Origin: Hemileia vastatrix
Taxonomy: Eukaryota; Basidiomycota; Pucciniomycetes; Pucciniales; Zaghouaniaceae
NCBI GenBank assembly: GCA_030280995.1
Contig: JASXTE010000002.1
Location: 16,622,683 to 16,686,682, forward strand
DNA length: 64,000 nucleotides
Direction: 5' to 3'
In this document: piece by piece, positions 33,231-47,392 of the stretch
How the letters are laid out: every line of letters starts with the position of its first letter
How positions within the stretch are numbered: position 1 is the stretch's first letter
The notes under the pieces: model-generated
Told to the model about the DNA's origin: nothing
Databases searched by the model: none
The model's input: the letters and a program-made list of their open reading frames with translations, nothing else
Position numbers and translations under genes: made by a program

Positions 33231-36200
33231 TATGGCACTTTCTAGTGGGTTCCCTTCCCTAAACTCTTTTTTATCTAAATAAAACTCAGGTTTGATGTTG
33301 TAAAAACTGATGTGCTCATCTGCCAAGGTGCAGCTGGATGAAATTAAATTTATAAAATGGAGTCTGCTATCAGGAGTCTAAAATTTCTTTCTAGCATAAA
33401 GACAAAAGAAGAATACAAATTAGAAAAAAAAAATCTAAAAATAAAATTTAAGTGGAAGGGTGGATGGATATCAGAATCAGAAAGTATCACTGGAACATGT
33501 TGAGATCAGAAAAGAGGAGGGGGGAATAAGTCATATAAGGGGGAAGAAACAAAAATGAGCCAAATATTGAAGGAGACTGTAAATGACAATAAAAAGGTTT
33601 GGTATAAAATCAAAAAATATTAATTTTCTAGTTATAGACATGAGTATGGGAAATTATTGGAACCATTAGTAGTGGGCTGGTTTTTTAGATCCAAAAGGTA
33701 AGTTTAAGAGAAATATTCATTTTCAAAAAATATATGTACATTTGAACTCATTGAGTAGCCACAATTTTTTCTTTGAATTTCTTTTTCAAAAAATATAACC
33801 ATTTTTTTAACTATCTCTTTATTTATTAATTAATGCTACAATAGTTAAAATAAGAAAATTTATAGAAAATGGGAAAAATCTTCATTATTAACCTATCAAA
33901 ATGAGTATAATTAAATAATTTAATCTATAATGTTTTAGAAAAAACCTTTTTAAATAATTCTTTTTTAAAATCAAAATTAATGAATCCATGACAAGAGTAT
34001 AGCTAGCCATTTTTTCTGAAAAGTACCATCTCAATTTTTCAAAAAAGAATTAATACATTTTATTTTGTGTTTTTTAAACCTTTATTTACATGAAAAAAAC
34101 ACTTAACAATGTTTTCATTTTTTTGAAACTCAAAATAAATTAATTTATGAAATTACTGATACCTGGTATATGTTTTCCTTTTTTCATGGGGAAAACAGTT
34201 ATATATTAGCTTCCTGTATTGTATGTACATCAAAATTCATTATAATTTAATTTTAAGAATCTTTTTAATTTTTCCATATATTCTCACTGTTGATAATTTT
34301 GAATATGGCCAATTTACATAGAAATAATATATCAATTCTTTTAATATTTTTTCTGAGGCACTTTTTTTTAAAGATATTTTTTTTAATAACACCCATTATT
34401 TAATTGTTGAACATATATTAATTAGAAAGAAGTATTTATTAGAATGTATTCTTTATACAATACAATATATTTTTAAGGATGATTTTATATGGATTGAGAA
34501 AAATGAATCACATAGCTTGTTTAATTGAATAATATTTATTATCTAAAGTCACTTTTTTCACTAATAATAATTATTATTAAAATATTTCTATCAGTAAGAC
34601 TCAAATATATTTCAAAGTGAGACCCAGTAAAATTGCTTGACATTCAATCTGGTTTCAAGGTGAGTTCCTTAAACAATCAACCTTGTTTATTGGTTTTTTC
34701 ATGAATAATTCAATTTACTCTCAATTTGATATCATTTTGGGTTCAACAATGTGAAAGTTTTAGCATGTCTTCCCTTTATATTTTGTGGTGAAATTCATGG
34801 CTCTTGAAGTCTTGCAAGTTTGTGTCGGAAAAATTCCAATCAAAGACTAGATTTTTTTAATCTTTCTCTGACTGAATTTTACACATTCAAGAGGAATTAT
34901 TTTTTTGATTCTTGAGAGGAATTTGGGTTTTTTATTTTTATTTATAGAGAAAGCACTCAATTAATTTTTTATCACCTGAATTTTTAGATTGAGTAGCTAA
35001 AGGCTCATAGAATGATTATGTCACAACTGAGTCATTAAAAAAATCCAAGGCCCCAGAATTATACATTTCATAGCCTGGGGGTCTAGAAGAACAGCCATTC
35101 TATAGATTGGGCAGATTTGTGGGAGGGCTGCTGAACAAATGAGGATTTTATATAATTGAGTTTTCAGGGTGTAGATAATAAATGAGGAGCAAGCAAATTG
35201 TGGAGAAGATTGGTTTGGGTTTTGATGAAGCAGGATAGGGCCAATGGTGGGTGGTGGTGGGAGGGAAGCATGGTGCTAAAAATGAAATAAAATATATATA
35301 AAAATACAAAAAAAAAATTGAGACGAAACTTACAGATAATAGAAACAAGTGAGTGGGGATCAGGGAGGAAACCAACCAAGTAGATAAGAGTGGGGCATAA
35401 TTGCTGTGGTGAATGGAAGCAGGCAGCTGGATAGCTTAGTTCTGGTAGTGTGACATGTCACCTGTGAGATACTCAGTCAACAATTTGCTTTAATGGAAAT
35501 GACACCAAAAATGCTGTGAAAAAGTGGTGAAAAACTCTTCTGGTGCATTAAGAGAGTTTGATTTAGCCACACTTATTTTATCCTCAATCTCAAATCTGGT
35601 TGATGGAAATCAAACCTGAATATTTCATTCTTATTATTCAAGCTTTATATATCAACCAAAGTAATTTTAGGATGAAATGTGGCTGTTCACTAAGGACAGT
35701 GTAGCTAAAGCATTTCTGCACCATAAACTCCTATTCCTTGTGCAAATGTTGCCTAATTTTCGTCTGGGAGACGGAAAACGTCACTTGCATACGTGGGAAG
35801 TGCGTTGGCATTGAATTGCATATATCGATATCAGAATGGAAAAAAAAGGTTGATTTTGGCAAACGCTATATCGGTTATTTGTTGATCGGAAGAGGTTGCA
35901 TTTACTCATCTAATAGGTGGGATGGATATAATTAGTTTCCGTGTTTGTGTCGCTCCAATGAGTTCTCATTCGATTTTCATTGTGATATATCAATTGTATT
36001 GAGTGCACTTTTAATTCATGGGTTGATTTTTTTGGTCTTAGAGTTTGTCAAATATAATTAGATACTGAATTGTGGGATAGTGTTTAATGATGTAGAAGGA
36101 TAAATTCAAAGATATCAATAAGCTAAATATATTCTTATGCTCGGAGGTGGACATTTAGGTCAACCATCTGGCGGGGTAACTCATCCCTGTGTCTTTACCG

Positions 36201-36355
36201 ACATTTACATAGTTCCAGTTTGAGCGGTACTGGCATTTTGTTAACCCACCCCAACAAAATCCTGTTGTTAATATTAATATTTGTCGACAATCATTTGTTG
36301 TACATTTGTGATAAACGTCTAGACATCAATTACGATCATTACCATCAAGAGCAAC
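33231..36355. other. Intergenic, no gene recognised
   Basis: AT-rich DNA with short non-conserved frames only. The sequence becomes less AT-rich after about 35700 and should include the promoter of the methyltransferase gene starting at 36356. No mobile-element ends with matching target duplications were found. Confidence 0.5.
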
Positions 36356-38691
36356 ATGGCGGATTTATATCTCAAAACTGATAACTTATCGACCCATCCG
36401 TACTGGGAAACTATGGACAGTGCGTTGAATGCGGCGAAAGAGTTGGTGATCACAACAGGGGGATGGCCATTGGTAGCTGTGGCAAAAAAGACAGTCTTGT
36501 CGCTGATGAAGAAAATCACGATCGGTGAGCTCCAAATTATTAGTGACGATCGGGTATTTAGTTTTGGCAATCGATGTGGAGCTTTGGAGGAGAAATTGGC
36601 ATTCGACTATTCTTCTCACTCTCCCAGCGCTGGTGTTGGAATCAATGTTTCCCATGACCATCAGAACAGTCGCAGTAATCCTAACATCAACATTAATGTC
36701 AAAAGTACTCCTGAAATAATTAATATTAATAATCAGTCTAAACTCAAATCTACTTTGCGCGTCCAAAATGATGCGTTTTGGGTCAGAATGTTCTTACTAA
36801 GTGACCTGGGATTTGCTGAGGCTTTCATGGTCGGCGATGTCCAGGTTGATGATCTCCACTCTCTCTTCAAGGTCAGTCATAAAATCATATTTCCATCCTA
36901 TCACCTTTATCATTAATGTCTTATAATCAGGAAATTGATTTTAAACTTTTTTTTTTTCACCTACATTCACATCTACTCTCTCATATACGCTTTTGCCAAT
37001 CTTGCTGAACCCTTTATAAAAGATCTTTATCTTGAATCGCTCAAATTTATCTGAAATGTCATTGCTGACCTCTTCCATTTTCACCACTCTCAACGCTCTC
37101 ATCAATTCAAGATTTATCAATTCTCTCTCAAACTCTCTTTCAAACATTTCAGCTCACTATGATATCTCAAATATCATGTTTCAGGCGTTCTTATCATCTG
37201 ATATGACTTATTCATGTGCTTACTGGCACCCTCACCTTGGGGGCTTGGAAGGAGATCTCGACTTATCATCAACTCTCAATTTAAATTCAGCTGAAAATAT
37301 TGTTCCTCTCGAACAGCAATTGGAACAAGCACAATACGCTAAATTAGATTTGATTATATCTAAAGCTAGGATTGGTCCTAATGATCGTGTTTTAGAAATA
37401 GGCTCAGGATGGGGTAGTTTCGCCATTAGAGCTGTCACCCAAACTGGCTGTGAAGTTGATACTATTACCCTGTCTGTCCAGCAAAAAGCATTAGCTGAAA
37501 AAAGAATTAAAGATCTTGGACTAGAAACATCTATTAGAGTTCATTTACTCGATTATCGTAATCTGCCTTCCAAATTTCATCATAAATTTGATAGGCTTGT
37601 GAGTATCGAAATGATTGAAGCCGTCGGTCTGGAGTATCTAGAAAATTACTTTCAAGTGGTTAATAGAATGCTCAAGCTTGATCGAGGAATCGGGGTTTTC
37701 CAAGTCATCACCATTCCAGTTTAGTTATTCATCTTTAAACTTTTAATTTTGCTACTGATTCTGAAATTTTGGATCATTTTATTTTGTAGGAATCTAGATT
37801 TGAAAGTTATCGCAAGTGAGAAGATTTATTTTTGTCACAATATTATCTATCATCAATCGTACTTTTCCCTGATGTACCATTTCTGTTTTTTTTTTTTGTC
37901 ATCAGAAGTGTAGACTTTATTCGAAAATGGATCTTCCCAGGTAAATTATTTTTATATCTACATGTTAAAAAATTAATTAGTGTATTTCCAGATCTGATTT
38001 GTAGTCATCAAACTGTTAACTTTATAAAATAATAATAATTGGTGAATATGTTTAGGTGGAGTTTTACCTACGGTAACCTTGATGGTTAATTCAATTTCAA
38101 AAGGCTCCAAAAACCAATTGATCATTGACTCAATCGAAAACATCGGTCCTCGTGAGTGTCATTTTTTCAAATTTCTATCATCCTCTTCTTTTTCATTAAT
38201 GAATTCCATTTCATACTTTTTTTCTCTTTTTTTCTCTTTCTTTCTTTTTCTTATATATACATATACTCCCTCTCTCTCGCTCGTTGGATCGATCAAACCA
38301 ACAAAATCTCATTCGCACAAAATCTCATGTGAATAGATTATAGCAGAACTTTAAGAGAGTGGCAACGAAGATTTGAGGCTAATTTCGAATCAATTATCAA
38401 ACCCAATCTACTCGAAAGCTATCCCATTTTACATACCAGAAAAAATGATGTCGATATCTTTCGAAGAAAATGGCAGTGTGAATCATTTTTTATCATTTCA
38501 TAGTTTCTGAATTTTTTTATTTTTCATACAAATGATATGACAAGATATTGATTTTTTATTTTCTGGTTCGATTAATCTTGCTATGCATTATGACAGATTA
38601 TTTCTCATACTGTGCTTCAGGATTCTCAATGAAATCTATAGGTGATCACATTTTCACCATAACACGAGACGGAAATCTTTCAATGACATAA
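36356..38691 (+). CDS. Cyclopropane-fatty-acyl-phospholipid synthase-like methyltransferase
   Basis: SAM-dependent enzyme of the CFAS/mycolic-acid methyltransferase family, which transfers a methylene or methyl group to unsaturated acyl chains of membrane lipids. Seven exons could be joined with consistent phase: 36356-36871, 37023-37718, 37790-37815, 37909-37940, 38056-38151, 38337-38477 and 38597-38691. The N-terminal domain includes GELQIISDDRVFSFGN and MVGDVQVDDLHSLFK. The methyltransferase domain has NISAHYDISN and DMTYSCAYW, then VLEIGSGWGSFAI (SAM motif I), ITLSVQQKALAEKRI, and SIEMIEAVG. The C-terminal blocks RNVDFIRKWIFPGG, TLREWQRRFEAN and YYFSYCASGFSMKSIG are typical of the family. 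About 533 residues. A low-complexity Asn/Ile stretch (about residues 105-130) lies in the N-terminal domain. Substrate is inferred from family only. Confidence 0.93.
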
Positions 38692-39532
38692 AAATCAATG
38701 CGCTCAAAAATAAAAAATCATACCATTAAAAGGACAATTTTTATTTGCCAACTTGTTTCAGATTATGTTTTATGAACTACAGTACATCAAGCTGAATCTA
38801 CAAAAATAAATAAATGAATAAAAAAAATCAAATATAGAAGATAGAACAATGTAATTAAACTCAACAACAGTATTTAATTTGATCTAAATGAATCTCCATC
38901 TTTCTCTTTTTTTTCAAAAAATAAAATTAACATTAACATAAAGAATAAATCAAAAGAAGCATTTGAGAGAAACATTTCAGGTGGTATTAATTGTAATAGT
39001 GGTGTTTGAGAGGGTTAAAATAATGTTCTACTCTGAAGAAAAAGGAAATATATATATATATCTATATATCTATATATATATAAGAATTAGTGCCCTAACT
39101 TCCTAAAAAAAATAGGAAATTCGGCCGCTAACCTAACTGACCCCGACTGATTCCACATTGAATACTCGGGGCTGCGCGTCGCTAGATGCAGCAGCCCCAC
39201 CAGCAATTCTCATTTCACAACCACTCATTCCACTAAAAACCTGAGATTGTAAAATATATCTATCATGCGAGGTGCGTAGCAGACGGGTAGCAGGCTCGAA
39301 AATATATATATATGTAAAGTACACAACACAAGTGAAAAAAAAAGAAAGAAAAAGGACAAACCATAATACACCAAATATCAAATACTTTAAAAAAAAAAAA
39401 AAAAGTCATAATGAATCAAAACACTAAACATTTAACTAAACATACTCAACCACATAGATACATACATACATAAATACATACATATATACATACATATATA
39501 TATACATATATACATATGTACATACATACTTA
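38692..39532. other. Intergenic with TA and TACA repeats
   Basis: No gene recognised. It contains TA/CTATA runs (about 39049-39081) and a TACA/TATA microsatellite (about 39455-39520) directly next to the left end of the CACTA element. A GC-richer stretch at 39121-39300 has no convincing coding pattern. Confidence 0.5.
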
Positions 39533-41284
39533 CACTACCAACATTTTGCCGACGCTTCCAGCGGGAGCGTCACCATGGCGTTTGCACTTTTATGCATAAA
39601 AACTTGTGATCGCCACGACAAACGCAACATACAATTGTGAACGCCACCGATTTCTGGAACGTCAGAGAAAACGCCATGCATCAGTTTTGACTTTGACTCA
39701 CCCACAACCCATCAATTTTCCTCTTGCTAGATCTTTATTTTATTTTATTTATTTATTTTTATTTCATGCAATCTTACCCAACTTTGGGCATGAAGGCAGA
39801 GGAGACAGTGGTAGACTAAATTCAAACTACACTGAGAAACATGACGGGGAGAAGAAGCGGGAAATATAAAGGAAGTTAAATAGTATTGTTGAGAGAGAGG
39901 AATATTACGATTGTTCTTAACTTGAATCATTTTTTATATCTGATTGTACTCAGTTTTCCTCATTAAAGTTAAAAATAAATCCAAAATGCACTTGTGTCTT
40001 TGTTCTAAGTGTTCCACAAATGTTTATATTGATAAACATGGGGTCACCCAACATGGCATGTATATACTTGCTCAAAACAGGAAAGTGACCTGATCAACTT
40101 GAATTTAAGTATGTAAACTTCTGCTGAGGAGACTACCTGAAACCTGGACAAATTTTCTGAAGCCTCAGAATTGAATTACTTAAAAGTATTCCAAAAATGA
40201 GTGATAGCGAGATATATTTTCCACTAAAAGTTTCCCATCTTCAATCCCACACCTAAAACATGATTTTATGTCACTTTACACAGTGAATAAGTAGCAAGAA
40301 ACCCACAAGCGTTTCCAGTTTGGAAGCATATTTTCAAGATCCTTGCAGCTTTTCAGGCTGCATCCAAAAATGCTGTCCAAAAAAGTTCAATGAAACAAGA
40401 CCCTTGAACACTTGAATGCTTAAACTCACAAGTTTTCGGACTGTCTATGCCCACTCTCAATCATGTACATATTCCACTTTATTTATTTTCTGTGTGTAGT
40501 TTCATGCCCTAAGGGAAAGTGATCCCAAGAAATAAATAAATAAATGATAAACTCGGAAGTGCAAGATGGGTTTGATTTTGATAATTTTTTTTGACAATAT
40601 TAGTCTTAGCTGCCTTAATACTTTCAACATCTTTTGTTTAGGGTATTAATCAATGAGTAGAATTTGTTTTGATTGATCATAAGAGTCTCTGTGAAATCTC
40701 TAATATCCCCAGGGAATGAAGAATCCCCTTGAGATGGTCTGGTGCCTATGGGCGGTGATTAAGAAGCATTCATGAGATCAAAACTAAATAATTAATATAG
40801 CACATCGAATACATCCAAGTCACAAATGCTTGCAGAATTTTCTTCAAAAAAATCAAAGCTGCTCTCACAAGAAAAATGATTTGCCTATTCAAAAGACAGT
40901 ACTCCCGACTCATCTCCAACCCTTTTGAATAGGCAAATCATTTTTTCATGAGAGGAACTTCAATTTTTTTGTCAAAATTTCGGCAACCTTTTCCGACTTT
41001 GCTGTAAAACAGGGCTTGTAAAATCAAGAGAAAGATCAAACTTTCAAATAAAATAGAAAAATGAGGAATAACTCAAGGATTGAAGGAAGATGAAGAATTA
41101 GATTGATGGACTGTGGGTGACTCAAGTTGAAAATGATGTGCGGCGCTCGCTCTGAGGTTCCAGAAATCGCTGGCGTTTGCAACTGCATGTTGCGCTCGTC
41201 GTGGCGTTCGCAAGTTTGAATGGAACGAAAAGCGAACGCCATGGTGACGTTCCCATCGGGAACGTAAGCAAAATGTTGGTAGTG
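39533..41284. mobile_element. CACTA-ended non-autonomous element with long inverted repeats
   Basis: Left end CACTACCAACATTTTGCCGA; right end, reverse complemented, CACTACCAACATTTTGCTTA. The inverted repeats extend imperfectly for about 200 bp (both contain GCGTTTGC and AACGCCA motifs, and both reach a CCCACA..TCAATT stretch). The flanks are TTA (left) and TCA (right), an imperfect 3-bp duplication. There is no open frame of note inside. The ends differ from the smaller MITEs, so this is a separate CACTA-type family. Confidence 0.78.
40862..40954. repeat. Hairpin with 24-bp perfect arms
   Basis: AAAAATGATTTGCCTATTCA.. (40872-40895) is exactly complementary to 40922-40945 with a 26-base loop. 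With short mismatches the arms extend to 40862 and 40954 (CTCTCA/TGAGAG). It lies inside the CACTA-ended element. Confidence 0.85.
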
Positions 41285-41354
41285 TCAGTATATAGTGTAG
41301 CCTCTGGGTGGACCGAAGATCTCTCCTAGGTTCTGCAAGGCATCATTCTCTACC
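41285..41354 (-). mobile_element. Fragment related to the TRIM LTR
   Basis: Shares TATATAGTGTAGCCTC and GGTTCTGCAAGGCATCATTC with the LTR of the element inserted in MON2 (45792-46829), read on that LTR's coding orientation. It abuts the CACTA element and is followed by a C run. Probably a truncated solo LTR of the same family. Confidence 0.6.
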
Positions 41355-41383
41355 CCCCCCCCCCCCCCCTCCCCTCCCCATCC

Positions 41384-41419
<36 letters not shown>

Positions 41420-41788
41420 ACACTCACAGATTATAAACCTTAACCTTCTTCTATTCCCTTAACTTTCTCTTCAATCTTACTAACCCATCATCATCATCAT
41501 TATCTTCTTCTTCTTCTTCTTTTTCCTCCTCTATTTTCCCTTCACGTTCACCCTCCCTCTTCTTTTTTTATTTTATTTTTATTTTTTTATTTTATTTTAT
41601 TTTTTATTTTTTAAAAAAAAGGACCATATCATCATTTTTCATTCATTCATTTTTATTTTTTTTAATATATATATATAAGAAATGATCAAAATTTAATTAA
41701 TATGACAAAAAAAAAAAAAAAAAAAAAAAAAGGAAAAAAAAAGGAAAAAAAAAGGAAAAAAGAAAACTAAACTAAACATAAACTATAT

Positions 41789-41837
<49 letters not shown>

Positions 41838-41839
41838 TT

Positions 41840-41871
<32 letters not shown>

Positions 41872-42408
41872 CTAATGACTTGACTTGACTTGAATTTTTA
41901 ATTTAATGTACACTTACTTATTTTAAAAAAAAAAAAAAAAATTAATAAAAAAGAGAGAAAAAAAAAGAAACCTTACACATGTATGTATATACTTTATTTT
42001 CTATACATCCTTTCTTCAACCCACCCACAATTCTCTAGTCCTTACACCCATATAACAACACATAACATACAAAAAAACCATACACCATACATCCAACCTT
42101 TCGCTCAACTATAGCCCTCCTTCCCCCTCCATTTCGTTCAAACCAACTCATCCTGCCATCGCATCACAAAAAAATAAAAATAAAAGTAAAAATAACTAAA
42201 AAACAAAAATATGAAAAAATCCCCCCACCTTAAAAAAAAGATTGATACATCAAAAACAACATGATAAAACACACTCAGGACTGTTGTAAACTTTTTTTGT
42301 AAACTTTACATACATGCATACAAACATATAAAATAAATAAACATAATGATCATATTGATCCTAATGGTAATAATAGTAATAATAAGAATAATCATAAAAA
42401 AATAGAAC
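41355..42408. repeat. Low-complexity tract: poly-C, poly-A, poly-T
   Basis: Successive homopolymer runs: C run and A run (41354-41417), A run (about 41707-41733), T run of about 40 (41791-41830), and A-rich and pyrimidine-rich stretches. It lies downstream of the MON2 stop codon, so it may include its 3' untranslated region. No gene recognised. Confidence 0.75.
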
Positions 42409-45400
42409 TCAACTACTATCATAACCAATACTTAAATAAGGGGATAACTCTCTTAAACATTCACATGCCGCCAGAGAAACATTAGCTGCTAAAAGCTGGG
42501 GGAACGTTCCATCATCGCCTAAGTCCATCACACCTTTTTTCCTCTCATTATTTGAACTAACCCTACTTTTCTGACCTACCCTACCCAATTTCAATCCATC
42601 AATGCAACCTGTCAATCCCTTGCCATTTTCGTCTTGACTCTCAAGCAAATACCGATACGGGGTATAGTAAATCAGATTAGCTTTTGAATCAAATAAATTC
42701 CCACATGAATATTTCTGGCCGGGGTTATGTGACGAAATCCCGAGTGATACAATATCAATTAACAAAGGATACAGTGCAAATAAATGGGCGACCTGCAAAC
42801 AAGATATAGCCGATTTCAAGATTTTTTTCGCCGATGAATTTGCTCCACCTGCCGAAAACAAAAGTCAAGTGAATCAGTTTTATTTTTCATTTTGAGGAAC
42901 CTAAATATATAGATGAAAAAAATAAAAAATAAAGCTCATGATATGTAAACATCAATAATTCACCTAAATCTTCTGGTGGTTGAAGAAAGCAATCATCATT
43001 CTTCAAGTTGGCATTCAAGTGAAGTTGTTTGAGGCTCTGCAAAATGTATAAAATTTCCTCATCTCTTATACTATGACGTTCCCAACCCAAGATTAGCATC
43101 AATAAAATTATCAGATAGTTGAGAAAGAAAGAAAAATCTTGAAAATAAACATCAAACATACCGTGGAAAGGGTATACAACCTTTCAATGCAGCATCACGA
43201 ACATACGTCTGAATTGCGGCTTTACAACGCTCCAATAGAGTAGGAAAGCACAATGCTGCCAACCTATGTCGCCCTTCTTTAAATTGCTGGTCTGCATCTA
43301 GGATGAATGATTCATTTTAGGAAAAAAGAAAAAAAAAAGATCGATAGTTTTGCCAAGCAAAGAAATTTCAACACACCTTTTTCTTCATGATACTGCCCGC
43401 AAAGGACAAACATCAGATCAAAACACCAGTATGCAAATCGTTCTCTTGGCTTCACAGATAATTCAGCTGTTGTCCCAAACAATTCATATTTTGATTGGAT
43501 ACTAAAATCTGGAATAAATCGGGCTTCGGTAGTAGTACTAGTCTGACTCGAGTGACCTGGCACCATTGCTGAGCTTTCAGCTTCTGATGATGCAAATGGC
43601 AAATCTAGATGATACAGCCGAGATGCTTCTTGTATAGCTTTGATTAAGATTTCAATTATATCATCCGGAACGCGTGCAAAGCCTAGTAGAGGAAATACAT
43701 CCAATTCTAAGGAAGCTAAATAGAGTTAGAAGTTAAAGCAATAGCATTTAGTAATTTGAAAACTTTGCAAGGGTTTTAAAGTAACCTAATCTAAGCATAC
43801 CAATTAGTGAAAGATCAAAATTTTCCTCTCCAAGTTGTTTTTCCACGTCGAAGTCAAAAGAAGGTTGACTTCAAGAGCAGAAAGTAATAACCAGAGCATC
43901 ATGTAAATTAAAATTTCATTCATTGATTAATAGATGGATATAACTCGCAAAGCATATTTACCAATCAGCAAGTAATGCATCTGCGAAAGCTATAACTATC
44001 TTGCGCCAAACACCTTGAAATCCTCGATCGCTGACTTGGTCATTGGAAAATTCAGACAAGACGGGCAAGCATACTTTGATTATAGACAGAAAAGATACAG
44101 TGGCAGTTTTCCACAAAGGCCAAACTGATACTAATTTCGATGCGATTGGGCAGCCATACTTTAATTTCAGAGGGATAGCCAGGGACTGATGAAGTAATAA
44201 ATAAACAAAATCAGCGATAACAATAATATGTAAGCTTTATACATATGAAGATTAAATTATTATAAATATATATATGAATGTATATATATATATATATATA
44301 TTTATTTATTTATCAAAGACGTAGACTAGTCAAATTGACTACTGACCGTAATAGCTTGTTCCACTGCACCTTGTTCATAAATAGAAGGATCTGTCGAGAA
44401 TTTTTTATAATAGCTGACCAGCCTGGGTAAAACAACCTTACACAAAGCCACGTAAGTAACTTTCATTACAGGAGACTTATTCAAATTTCGATTCAAACCA
44501 ATATCAGATAAAGAGGCTTCAAATGGTGAAACAAAAGCTAAAGTAACCATGTCTGAGAGAGTTGTTAGGACAATAGACGAAGCTCCATGTATTTTATCGG
44601 ATATTAACTGGGAAACATTATCAATGGTTGAAAGAACAGCAGATTGTAATGGAGACAATGTTTCAACATCTGCCCTATAATCTGGGGAGTGAGAGTATGT
44701 TAATACTATTTGAGAAATTTTGAGCAAAGACTGAACTCGAGTCAAAGGGAAATCTAATCCGTGAAGGATACGTAAAAAATTAGTAATTTGAATATAAGCT
44801 TCTAAACTAAGTTGAGTAAAATAGATGCCCGGAGGTTGGGTTTTTGAGGGGTGAGTTTTAATGACTTGACTTATTCTCTCGAACGAGTTCCAAGTGATTT
44901 CCCAAGCATACAAAACTTTCGCGTCATGCAATTCTGAATTTTTTTCTGAATTAGAAGTACCGCTAGTGTCTTTGACGTTCAAGTCAGCTTGCAAAATTTT
45001 TGCAAGGGTTTTCATCGAGACTGTTCCAACCGAAGGTCGATTCTGCGTGAAAGATTTTTCTAATAAATCAATAAGGTTTCCCCAAATCTCTCGAAACTTT
45101 GTAGTTGGTAAAATGTGAGATGCAAAATGATCATAAACAACACTGCCTAACGACTCCAAAGCCAATATTTTGGAATCGTCCAGTTGTTTAGCGCTTAAGG
45201 GAATGACAGTCCCATTAGGCTGTCTAACAGTGTTAATTTCAGCGACATCATGATCATTTTGGGCTTGATCAATGGATTGATGTGAAATTGTACTCTCGAC
45301 AGTTGCAGTATTTAGAAGCTCGAAAAGAGGAAATATAACTTCCCGAAAAAGCTCCATCCAAGTCGACTCCGACAAAATGATTCCGTAAAGACCTATGGTT

Positions 45401-47323
45401 CTGAAAAGAGTTTGAATAGCACCGTCTCTAACTTCTTGGCGGGAAGTATTACAGAGTGCCAAGAGTTCAGATAACAAATACATCCACAGTTTTACGTAGC
45501 TCTCGTCACCAGTGTGAATCACTTTTTTATTTTTTCCTTGTACATAGTCAGAAACTTGCCAAAGCAATCCTCCAGCTGTAAGAGCAATGTTAATATCATC
45601 AGCTTGACGTCCAAAGTCTGCTAGTACGCCTATACATTGTCTCATTTGATCTAGTTTCAATGCACTTAGGAAATCGGTACAAATTAATTGTAAAGATGGG
45701 AAGGCGGTTCGAACAAGAATCGAGTTCTTTGGAGGGGCAAGGGATGTTGGATGGGAAGAAGCCACCGATACAATTAATGGTGCAGAATCTTTGTAGAGAA
45801 TGATGCCTTGCAGAACCAGGGAAAGGTCTCCGATGTATTCGGAGGCTACACTATATACTGATGAGAGACTAGCTAAGTACATAGTATGGTAACACCATAA
45901 CATCCCCCCCACTTAGTTAGACGAACATCACCCTACACTAATAATAAAAGATTGTAACGAGTGACAATGAAAGGGAATAGTAAACTAATTTAAAAAGAGT
46001 GTGTTAAAAATGTTAAAAGACAATACACTAAGAAGCTAAATTATTCCAGTTTGTAGTTTAAAAGTATTTAATGAAAATAAAGAAAAATTATAAGAAAAAT
46101 TTGTACATCCCCCCCATCAAGACATCAACAAATCACCAAGTATTGGAGTAGAAATTGAAGGAAAATAAGAAACTTGATGGAGTAGGTGAGGTGAGAGTGA
46201 ACTGAGATTTGAGATATTCGGTATGAAAATTGAGGATTGAGCAAGAAGGGAATTGTGAGCGGTGTGCGAAATGGTAGATTTCCAGACTTGCTTCTGATTG
46301 ATTGGTGACTTTAGAGAAATGAGATAATGGGGTTTTGGGAATGCTGCCTGTTGAGGCCAGCATGTGGCGAAGGTACAAGATTTAGAGAAAGGGGTGGTTA
46401 ACGAGGTGGGTTTTGAGAATAGTTTGTGGCAAAAAGTTTTGCTTGTATCGTCGCAAATCACGATGAGGGAAGATGCCTCACACACCATAGCGGAGCGGAT
46501 ACCTTTCTTAGGCAGGATGATAAGATGGCGCCCATACACCAAATTTAGAGAGGAAAATGCCATTTTTTGGCTGAGGCGAGAACAGCGCCCATACACTGTT
46601 TTGAGAGTAGAATTGAGAATATGGCGCCCATACACCATGAGGAGGAGGGAAATTGCAGTATCGTTGCAATGAACGGGGTTCTACGAAGGGTTCTCCACGA
46701 GCGAGACGGCCCATAACCTGTAGAGAATGATGCCTTGCAGAACCAGGGAAAGGTCTCCGATGTATTCGGAGGCTACACTATATACTGATGAGAGACTAGC
46801 TAAGTACATAGTATGGTAACACCATAACAATCTTGCCGTGAATGGAAAGAAAGGCAAGCAGTTCTTAATATGTCTTGTAAAATTAAATCCCATCCAGTTA
46901 GGAAAGAATGACCATTGTTTTCTAATATTTTAAATAAGGTATCAAAACCTAATCTACGAACTTCGGTATCAGTAGAGGATGATGATGATTGAATACGGCT
47001 ACTGTCAGGTTCTACCTGCTTAGACAATGCTTGCATTATTTGATTTTGTATCCTAATTTTTAAAGTCTCAGTACACGTGGAATCAATGCATTTGAGAGCA
47101 GCTAAAAGAATGCGATCTAATACATCAGACGCTTGAAGTCGGATGGTATGAGGTGGATCTGGATGGCGAGCGGTGGTGACCAAGTGAGAAATGATAAGCT
47201 CCCAACCCATATCGGGTTGATTGTGAACTAATCTGTTGATGTTTAACAGAGCAACTACCCCAAGTTTAGTTATTCCAAAAGATTTATCTGCTTGGCGCTA
47301 ATGATGCAACACACAATTAGTTA

Positions 47324-47392
<69 letters not shown>

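Noticed and set aside
35148..35379. Possible membrane protein gene on the minus strand
   Set aside because: Two overlapping frames of low-complexity hydrophobic sequence, no conserved motif and no splice context.
46117..46638. 173-residue open frame on the minus strand inside the TRIM element
   Set aside because: Its sequence is made partly of the internal GGCGCCCATACACCA-type repeats, shows no retroelement domain, and TRIMs are non-coding by definition.
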